Origin: Desulfobacteraceae bacterium
GTDB taxonomy: Bacteria; Desulfobacterota; Desulfobulbia; Desulfobulbales; Desulfobulbaceae
Assembly (NCBI GenBank): GCA_022837185.1
Contig: JALHJD010000002.1
Coordinates: forward strand, 1-29,786
Reading direction: 5' to 3'
Length of the DNA stretch: 29,786 nucleotides
How positions within the stretch are numbered: the stretch's first letter is position 1; every line of letters begins with the position of its first letter. Below, in pieces: positions 18,101 to 23,699 of the stretch. The notes beneath the pieces were generated by a model. The model was given only the letters and a program-made list of their open reading frames with translations, had not been told where the DNA came from and made no database searches. The position numbers were made by a program, and so were the translations under genes.

Positions 18101-18639
18101 CCCTGGTCGAGCGGCTCAACGGCTCGATCCGCATCAAATCAACGGCAGGCAAGGGAACGATGGTCAGACTGCAGATCCCCCTGCGCGTCCCTCTGTTCAG
18201 GGCCCTGAAGTTCACTGCCGGGGCCGGGAACTTCGCCGTGCCGTTGCCCGGCGTCGCGGAGGTTCTCCGGCTTGTCCCGGGCCAGATCCTGCAGGCAGCC
18301 GACGGTGAATCCATTCTGCTGCGGGGCGAGCGCATCCCGGTTTACCCCTTGAACCGGTTCATCGATATCGCCCCGGCCGATCGGGAAAAAACAACAAAGT
18401 ACATCGTCATCATGTCTTCCGGTTCGAGCAAGGCCGGCCTGATTGCCGACACCCTCGTCGGCCTGGAGGTCGTCGTCATCAAATCCCTGGCGGAACATCT
18501 GATGCGGGAGAAGGATCTGGATGCCGCCTCCATCGAGGCAGAGGAGGAAATATCAACCATTCCGGACATCGAGGAACTCATCCGCGGCGTCCGGACAAAC
18601 ACGGCAGCCGCTACGGAGCGCCGCGTAGTGCTGAATTGA
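15190..18639 (+). CDS. CheA-like histidine kinase with three Hpt-like segments lacking the phosphorylatable His
   Basis: About 1149 residues. An N-terminal Hpt-like helix bundle has FRTIRSIRNDALHAGF where CheA has AHSLKG, so His is Arg (codon 15328-15330). Two ~100-residue repeats (about 15690-16005 and 16335-16635) share ELF.I...T.ENL.LL.ALT and SSANYMGY/YSANYMGY; the His position reads Ser (15835-15837) and Gly (16471-16473). After an acidic linker (~16680-17400) come a short dimerisation helix (LLKIRMMPVSRLFNLF), the CheA-type ATPase with MPIVANAVAHGLETP (N box), DDGRGID and GDGMNSVKALVERLNGS, and a CheW-like domain (~18190-18520). The kinase core looks intact. AAGGA 8 nt before ATG 15193 favours a start at 15190/15193 over GTG 15172. 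No receiver domain is attached. Confidence 0.88.
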   Translation: MMDEAGKIGEFIEKMNKNLELIRVNLRNHEKDSKDREFINDVFRTIRSIRNDALHAGFGRVSELAFHLTGLIDSVCQKKAEPDQHVIDVIAATGDRIARLVGEIESSRQERAPVKDLLDQIRALEEQINEEKDAGPGQQPAAAGIEQLPPEENVDLSLLPPEMNQDEYNREVDRELFQIYLDQTQENLSLLRALTNTYANASNKGGIITLCSDLVSKLQSSANYMGYQRLADFYLQWVAELEMMSVELAVGSPVSFDFMDGNIKRIAALFPQVKDVPADPAHLEKAMAAAREESRTAEKLAGEEVRADREQKNLVPSVQEEKNTAGEKAPEQPTPLSGPGPGAMREKVPASPGQSRMAKKGAVKAAPIALDASFLEEEKRRNEFDEELFRIFVQHLHENLALLQALTDRYPQTRDKSKLISHCAELVGKLQYSANYMGYEPLAEYCLQWIAELEMADIDLSLGNRISLAFMEQRINEIAALFPRREEDALAESGLSAGQSRTTGPGPADEFAPLDLEGTDFPFSMKGLFSRLEEAENEEFLDNEALVSALTSREPDIGPDPPPDIDAGAVPSLAGTPSLDGFAKERREDDHPAPEPGDEEQEEPETGADTPFSSFEGEQEQIGPFRADPSRSAMLRKLSAALKSLDEEPFPGEPESPVFEERIPGDEIDAGLYEKLLQALQSGPDDEAAGGSAPVVDQVMEEILAASVTYPDHDELPLGPQPPGALTADRREDGAADAHAADTSRNRLAELLADRSALARLYKGITSFDFDPRETVGDAGKLKSLNGLLSRLDDNGLSEGRATREIIAGLLKIRMMPVSRLFNLFRDFVARQAGKNEKKIRLDIQGQETEIDQSLLRDLEKCLMPIVANAVAHGLETPAERRLAGKDETGALRLAAHQDHRHLFIEIGDDGRGIDPGKVKSAALAANLYSGEELYRMSDPELVDIILAPGFPASTGADARNHGDGMNSVKALVERLNGSIRIKSTAGKGTMVRLQIPLRVPLFRALKFTAGAGNFAVPLPGVAEVLRLVPGQILQAADGESILLRGERIPVYPLNRFIDIAPADREKTTKYIVIMSSGSSKAGLIADTLVGLEVVVIKSLAEHLMREKDLDAASIEAEEEISTIPDIEELIRGVRTNTAAATERRVVLN

Positions 18640-18681
18640 TGCCCGGCCGATCACCCCGGCAAACGGCTCAAAGGACCGAAC

Positions 18682-19626
18682 ATGATCATCACATGTGAGA
18701 AGTGCGGAAAACGGTACAAGCTGGATGTGTCATCCATCAACACGCCCCGGGTCAAGGTGCGGTGTGCCCACTGCAACCACGGCTTCACCGTCCGCAACGA
18801 GCCGGAGAGGGAATCCCCTGCCCCCCTGGACCGGCCGACCCCGTACCGACATGCGGTTTTTGCCATCAGCAACCAGAAAGGCGGGGTCGCCAAAACGTCG
18901 ACCTGCCTTAACCTGGGCATGAGCCTGGCCCTCCTGGACAAAAAGGTGCTGCTCATTGACTTCGACGTGCAGGCCAACCTGACCATCTCGCTTGGTTTTT
19001 CCTCCCGGGCGCAGTCGTTCTTCGATGTCCTGTACGCGGGGTCGGAAACCCTCTCGGACTATATCCGGGAAACCAGGTTCCCGGGATTGCACCTCCTGCC
19101 GTCGAACAGCAGAATGGCGCTCCTGACCAAATACTACATGTACCGGCCGGGCTTTGAAACCCTGCTGCGGAACCGGTTGCAGCAGGTCGTCGATCAATAC
19201 GACTTCATCCTCATCGACACCCCCCCTGCCCTCGGTTTCTGCACCCTGAACGCGCTGATGGCCGCCGACCAGGTCCTGATTCCCACTCCCTGCGAGTACC
19301 TCTCCATGCACGGCATCCACAGGATCGAGGACATCATTCACTTTGTGCGCCGGAAGTCCGGGCACGACATCGACTACCACATCCTGGTCAGCATGCACAA
19401 CCGCCGCAGCACTGCTTCCGAGGTCATTCACCGGAAAATCAGGGAAATGTTCGGCAACAGGGTCCTGGGCACGGTCATCGAGCACGATGAAAAGATGAAG
19501 GAATCGCAGATCGTCCACCTTCCCGTCTGGGAATACGATCGGACAAGCCCCTCGGCCCGCCAGTTCATGCAGCTCGCCCGGGAGCTCGCAGCGGCAGCGG
19601 GCGGCAATGCTCAACAGCGGGAGTGA
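18682..19626 (+). CDS. ParA-family ATPase with N-terminal zinc ribbon
   Basis: A 314-residue protein. Residues 1-38 form a four-cysteine zinc ribbon of the MJ0042 type (C5, C8, C28, C31). The rest is a ParA/Soj/MinD-type ATPase: deviant Walker A QKGGVAKTS (65-73), LLIDFDVQAN (A', 90-99), ILIDTPPALG (Walker B) and the LIPTPCEYLSMHG segment. ParA-like ATPases position plasmids, chromosomes and, in several proteobacteria, chemosensory arrays (ParC, PpfA). Its place directly after the CheA-like gene (42 bp gap, AAAGGA 7 nt before the ATG) suggests array positioning here. No ParB or parS is seen, and no ParP-like adaptor. Confidence 0.9.
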   Translation: MIITCEKCGKRYKLDVSSINTPRVKVRCAHCNHGFTVRNEPERESPAPLDRPTPYRHAVFAISNQKGGVAKTSTCLNLGMSLALLDKKVLLIDFDVQANLTISLGFSSRAQSFFDVLYAGSETLSDYIRETRFPGLHLLPSNSRMALLTKYYMYRPGFETLLRNRLQQVVDQYDFILIDTPPALGFCTLNALMAADQVLIPTPCEYLSMHGIHRIEDIIHFVRRKSGHDIDYHILVSMHNRRSTASEVIHRKIREMFGNRVLGTVIEHDEKMKESQIVHLPVWEYDRTSPSARQFMQLARELAAAAGGNAQQRE

Positions 19627-20406
19627 TTTTCCTGCCCCCCTTTCCCCCACAGCCTGAACCAGGCTGTCGCACAGTAAACAAAAACAATTTCAACAATTCT
19701 TCCACCCTGCTGGATCGCGGCAGTTTTATCTTTTTGATTCCACCAGGTTGACAGTCAAAGCCGCCTGGACACGACCTGTCCCTGATAGGGGACAACCCTG
19801 TTCACATACTGCAGCATGATCACTGCCAATCCCCGGCGGGTGGAATTGTCGATGTTTGTAAGCTACTGATTTGGTGTCTTTTCTGGTCTTATTGATCGCC
19901 GAAGAATATCTTAAGTCGGCAAGACGGGAATGTTTCTCATATTCGTTCGTGAAAACAGTACATTACAAACACTGAAAATTCATTCCCTGAGGATAGGCAC
20001 CGGTCAACATGCCTCCCGGCACACCGGATCAAGGATGAACACCAACATTTTCTGTTCTGACTCCGGAAACTTATGGGTAATCGATCGCTTTCTTCACTGA
20101 AAGGGATAGTTGAACACCAGGTAATTTCAGCCGGCAAACTGTCTGCTTCTGCTGACACCTTGCCGCTGTTACCCGAAATTTCCCGCCTGAAACCCCTGCC
20201 CGGCATTGCTGAAGTCTCTCTGCTCTTTTCATCATAATTCACTGTTTCAGCGTAGAATTTTGAACCCGTCCCAACCGCCGGCAAGACAATTCTGCTGCCC
20301 TGCCGGCATGGCACGGAACATGCTCAAGGAACATGATGATCTGTGAACCGGGCGACTCGCCCGACACTGAAAACCATAAATACCTGCTCATCATGGATTC
20401 CATACC
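19627..20406. other. 780-bp gene-poor interval
   Basis: I see no convincing gene here. Small structures: AGCCTG-AAC-CAGGCT (19651-19665), the palindrome TTGAC-A-GTCAA (19748-19758) and TGTCCC/GGGACA (19777-19794). A 54-codon plus-strand frame (20073-20237, beginning MGNRSLSSLKG) has no clear ribosome site and is not called. AT content is higher than in flanking genes. Confidence 0.5.
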
Positions 20407-21189
20407 ATGCTTCAATTTACGAATCTCTTCTGTTCCCGCTCTCTCCTGCTCATTGCCGCATGCCTGCAGATAGTCCTTTCCGGAAATGCCCATGCCGTGG
20501 ATGTATCGTTTTCCTGGTCCCCGAACCCCGAACCGGTGGACGGGTACAGGATCCACTACAAAACCGGGACCAGCGGACCCCCCTACAACGGCACCGGGGC
20601 AACCGAAGGTTCTTCCCCGGTGGATATCGGTGACGTGACCTCCTTTACCCTCCACGGCCTGGCCGAGGAGGAGACCTATTATTTTTCCCTTACCGCCTAC
20701 ATAGGATCCGTTGAAAGCGGCTATGCCCAGGAGGTCGTCCTTTATCCCGCAGGGCCCGGCGGCGTTGACACGGCAATTGTTGATAACGACGGCGACGGAT
20801 TCACGGAGGCGTGGGGCGACTGCGATGATGAAGATGCGCGTATCCACCCCAATGCAGAGGAGATCTGCTGGGACGGCACTGATAACAATTGCAACGGCTT
20901 AACGGATGAAGACTGCAATGTTTCCTGCCCGGATGCGGACGGGGACGGCTACCGGGACCCTTCCTGCGGCGGTTCGGACTGCAATGATGACGACAGGACA
21001 ATCAGGCCCGGCGCCGTGGAGATCTGTGACAACATTGACAACAACTGTGACGGCCGGATAGATGAAAACAGGATATGTACATCCGAATTCTGGTCGCTGA
21101 TGATGCCCGTCATCCTCAATGCGGCGGAGGCGGCCCAGGCCGGCCGAACCGGGGTCAGCACCACGAACCTGCAGGCTGCTCCCGACTAA
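20407..21189 (+). CDS. secreted protein with fibronectin III domain and two MopE-type metal-binding repeats
   Basis: A 260-residue exported protein. The Sec signal peptide (SLLLIAACLQIVLSGNAHA) has a predicted cut after AHA near residue 30. Residues ~33-115 form a fibronectin type III-like domain (SFSWSPNPEPVDGYRIHYKT ... TYYFSLTAY). Then come two MopE-type repeats: DNDGDGFTEAWGDCDDEDAR with EEICWDGTDNNCNGLTDEDC, and PDADGDGYRDPSCGGSDCND with EICDNIDNNCDGRIDE. In MopE such repeats accompany copper binding; the Asp-rich loops could equally bind calcium. The C-terminal 40 residues have no recognised anchor. The gene stands alone, convergent with torD-like, so its partner is unknown. Confidence 0.85.
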   Translation: MLQFTNLFCSRSLLLIAACLQIVLSGNAHAVDVSFSWSPNPEPVDGYRIHYKTGTSGPPYNGTGATEGSSPVDIGDVTSFTLHGLAEEETYYFSLTAYIGSVESGYAQEVVLYPAGPGGVDTAIVDNDGDGFTEAWGDCDDEDARIHPNAEEICWDGTDNNCNGLTDEDCNVSCPDADGDGYRDPSCGGSDCNDDDRTIRPGAVEICDNIDNNCDGRIDENRICTSEFWSLMMPVILNAAEAAQAGRTGVSTTNLQAAPD

Positions 21190-21228
21190 GGCGTCGACGA
21201 TACCCTCCTGCCGCCGCCGTTTCCCCTC

Positions 21229-21253
21229 CCGGCCCGGCAGCCGGCTGGGCCGG
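21229..21253. terminator. weak hairpin between convergent genes
   Basis: CCGGCCC (21229-21235) pairs with GGGCCGG (21247-21253), with extra pairing inside. It lies in the 80-bp gap between the MopE-type gene and the TorD-like gene. It lacks a T-run, so termination is uncertain. Confidence 0.3.
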
Positions 21254-21269
21254 TCCCGGTTGTCCCGCC

Positions 21270-21791
21270 TCAGGCAATATCGGCCAGCAGCCGACGGGCC
21301 AGCTCCGCCCCCCGGCGATAACAGCCCAGCCGGTCGTGGCGGATGACCTGGTCAAAAAAGGAACCGGTCCATTGCCGCAGATGGCCGAGGAGATAGGCAA
21401 AATCCTTTTCTGCTTCCGGGGCCTCCCCGGCCTTTCCGTACAGCCAGGCCAGGAATTCGCTTTCCACGGCAATGTGATCAGCCAGCTCCTCGTGGGCCAT
21501 GCCGTATTTGCGATAGACATCGCCCACCTTCACGGTGGACTCACCCATGACCGTCCCTTCCAGGTACACGGAACCATAGGGGGCGCAGGGCACCTCAGGC
21601 ATGGCATTGACAAACAGCCGGATATATTCGTTTTCCAGGCGGACGGGATCGATGCCCTGCATCTCGGCGATCAGCGCCCGGGCCTCGGTCCCCGCTTCCT
21701 CCGGCAGGCAGACCGGGGCCTCCCTGCCATCAGGATAACTGAACAACCGCGAGACGGACCACAAACCGGGATGCAGCATGACGGCGGCCAT
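21270..21791 (-). CDS. TorD/DmsD-family molybdoenzyme chaperone
   Basis: A 173-residue all-helical cytoplasmic chaperone that binds the Tat signal and apo-form of a molybdoenzyme until cofactor is inserted. Family features are LENEYIRLFVNAMPEVPCAPYGSVYLEG (residues ~52-79, the Y-x-x-LF ... P-YxSVY motif) and HEELADHIAVESEFLAWL (~98-115). It starts 1 bp after the NrfD gene and is the last gene of the operon, so its client is almost certainly the catalytic subunit encoded at 23696-26233. Confidence 0.92.
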   Translation of the reverse strand: MAAVMLHPGLWSVSRLFSYPDGREAPVCLPEEAGTEARALIAEMQGIDPVRLENEYIRLFVNAMPEVPCAPYGSVYLEGTVMGESTVKVGDVYRKYGMAHEELADHIAVESEFLAWLYGKAGEAPEAEKDFAYLLGHLRQWTGSFFDQVIRHDRLGCYRRGAELARRLLADIA

Positions 21792-21792
21792 G

Positions 21793-23022
21793 TCAGCTCC
21801 TCTCCCCGGCCAGAATAGGCAGCCTGGATATGGCCAGCAGGACCAGGAATACCGCGTACCCCATAATGCCGAGCAGGATCACCACTTCCACCAGCGAAGG
21901 GCTGTAGCTGTACTGTTCGAGAAAGGTGCTCATCCCGGGAGTAAATCGTCCCGAGGCAATCGGCAGTGACCAGTGGGTATTGGGCAGGCCCAGCGGCGTT
22001 ATGGTCATGGGCACACTGTTATAGGCGGCGGGCATGAGCAGGAAGCGGTGGGCAAAGACCCCGGCTATGAGCAGTGCCGAACTCAGGGCCAGCCGCGGCA
22101 GCGACCGCCGGACCGAGGACAGCAGCAGGAGCCCGGCGCCGATGAGCGGGGCCGCAACCTCGAAGATGTGCAGCCAGGCAAAATCGCCCCAGGCGACCGC
22201 CATGATCGTGTGGGTTTCCGCATTGCCATACCAGGCATGGATGACCAGGTCATTCATCATCAGGAAGAGGTGCACACAGGTGGCGATGAAGATGATCAGG
22301 CCGAGGGTCCGGTAGGCTTCTTCGTATTTTTTCCCGGTTCCGTAGGCCAGCACTCCCGCCAGCAGAACGACCGTTGTGCCCACCGCGATGGCGACCGAGA
22401 CAAAATCCGGGGCCATGACCGGGGTAAACCACCAGTCGCGGGCGCCCTGGGTGGAGAAGATCCAGGCCGTAACCACATGGATGCCGATGGCGAAAAGAAG
22501 GGCCACCGGCGCGATGCGCCGGCCCCATTTTTCGGAAAATTCATGGGGATCGTCCACCTTGACGGCCAGCCAGGCGAGCCTGCCGGTCAGCTCGGGCAGC
22601 ATCAGGATGTAGAGATAGAGCGCCGAGGCCAGGGCGTAGAGATTAAGGACCAGCACATCCCACACCAGCGGCGACATGAAGTTGGGGTGGAGAAGTAAAT
22701 TATAGAGCCGCAGCGGCCGGCCGATATCCGGCAGGACGATGAGCATGGCGGCGGTGACGTTGGCAAAGGCGGTGAGCGCCCCGAGCTTGGCCAGGGGCTT
22801 GAGCTGCTTGACGCCGAAAAGGTAGATCGAGGACGTCAATACCAGGCCGCCGGCCGCGTTGCCGACAAAAAAAGCCAGACCCGAGATATAGAGCCCCCAG
22901 CTGTAGGAGTTGACCATATTGGTCAGGATCAGACCCTCCCGGAGCTGATACAGCCAGACTGCAATCGCGGCAAGAAAGAGGGCGCCGCTGACCCACAGGC
23001 CGGATTTCATTTTGACGGACAT
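21793..23022 (-). CDS. NrfD/PsrC-family membrane subunit of the molybdoenzyme
   Basis: A ~409-residue integral membrane protein with about ten transmembrane segments, of the NrfD/PsrC family that exchanges electrons with the quinone pool without haem. Typical sequence includes NSYSWGLYISGLAFFVGNAA, DIGRPLRLYNLLLHPNFMSP and LPNTHWSLPIASGRFTPGMS. The start is ATG 23022, 8 nt after AGGAGG; the GTG at 23028 is too close to it. The ATG lies just after the ferredoxin stop (23025). It presumably anchors the ferredoxin and catalytic subunits on the periplasmic face. Electron direction (quinol to substrate or the reverse) is not given by sequence. Confidence 0.93.
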   Translation of the reverse strand: MSVKMKSGLWVSGALFLAAIAVWLYQLREGLILTNMVNSYSWGLYISGLAFFVGNAAGGLVLTSSIYLFGVKQLKPLAKLGALTAFANVTAAMLIVLPDIGRPLRLYNLLLHPNFMSPLVWDVLVLNLYALASALYLYILMLPELTGRLAWLAVKVDDPHEFSEKWGRRIAPVALLFAIGIHVVTAWIFSTQGARDWWFTPVMAPDFVSVAIAVGTTVVLLAGVLAYGTGKKYEEAYRTLGLIIFIATCVHLFLMMNDLVIHAWYGNAETHTIMAVAWGDFAWLHIFEVAAPLIGAGLLLLSSVRRSLPRLALSSALLIAGVFAHRFLLMPAAYNSVPMTITPLGLPNTHWSLPIASGRFTPGMSTFLEQYSYSPSLVEVVILLGIMGYAVFLVLLAISRLPILAGERS

Positions 23023-23024
23023 GA

Positions 23025-23699
23025 TCACACCTCCTTCGGCTTGGGCGGAAGATAAAAGACAGTCGGTTTTGTTCCCTTTTCCGGCAGCAGGGTGAAGCCG
23101 TCCCGCGCCTTGATCAGCCTGCTGACCTCGCTGTCCGGATCGTCAAGGTCGCCGACGGTGCGGGCCTTGCCCGGACAGCCGCGGACGCAGGCCGGCAGTT
23201 CGCCTTTATCGCGGTATTGCGCGCAGAAGGTGCATTTTTCAACAACGCCCTTGGGCCGCAGCGGCGTGTAGACCAGCCGGCCGTCATGGCGATGGTCCTC
23301 CGGGCAGCCGTAGTGATATTTTTCCTGGTACTCGGAGCGCTGGTGCGCCTTCTCCGGGTCTTCCCAGTTGAACTGCCGGACCCCGTACGGGCAGGCCGAC
23401 ATGCAGTACCGGCAGCCGATGCAGCGCTCAAAATCGATGAGTACCGCCCCGTCCTCGGCCCGGAAGGTGGCGCCGACCGGGCAGACCTTTTCGCAGGGGG
23501 CGTTCTCGCAATGCTGGCAGTGAACCGGCAGGAAATATTCGACACCCCTGGCCGGAGGCGTCAGGTGGCGGTGGCTGCCCGGGGTGAACACCCGGTTCCA
23601 CCACGTTTCCGGCGGCTGGGAGTTATGCTGCTTGCAGGCCACCATGCAGGAGCGGCAGCCGATGCATTTTTCCAGGTCTATGACCATGCCCATTTTCAT
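23025..23699 (-). CDS. four-cluster ferredoxin subunit (NrfC/PsrB type)
   Basis: A ~224-residue iron-sulfur subunit. Four cysteine groups for [4Fe-4S] clusters are visible: CIGCRSCMVAC, CQHCENAPCEKVC, CIGCRYCMSAC and CTFC...CVRGC, the standard PsrB/DmsB/NrfC set. It has no signal peptide, so it is presumably carried out by the Tat system in complex with the catalytic subunit. The start is MKMGMVID at 23699: AAGGAGGA lies 7 nt upstream, and the ATG overlaps the stop of the catalytic gene (ATGA). It should wire the Mo/W subunit to the NrfD subunit. Confidence 0.94.
   Translation of the reverse strand: MKMGMVIDLEKCIGCRSCMVACKQHNSQPPETWWNRVFTPGSHRHLTPPARGVEYFLPVHCQHCENAPCEKVCPVGATFRAEDGAVLIDFERCIGCRYCMSACPYGVRQFNWEDPEKAHQRSEYQEKYHYGCPEDHRHDGRLVYTPLRPKGVVEKCTFCAQYRDKGELPACVRGCPGKARTVGDLDDPDSEVSRLIKARDGFTLLPEKGTKPTVFYLPPKPKEV

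Noticed and set aside
19748..19758. TTGAC-A-GTCAA as a second Crp/Fnr site
   Set aside because: Half-sites are separated by one base instead of four, so it does not fit the family geometry.
20073..20237. A 54-codon plus-strand frame (MGNRSLSSLKG...)
   Set aside because: Plausible composition, but no clear Shine-Dalgarno and no recognised homology; chance cannot be excluded.
19937..20314. A 125-codon minus-strand frame in the gene-poor interval
   Set aside because: Composition is unlike neighbouring proteins (many Cys, Arg, Ser), with no ribosome site and no family resemblance.
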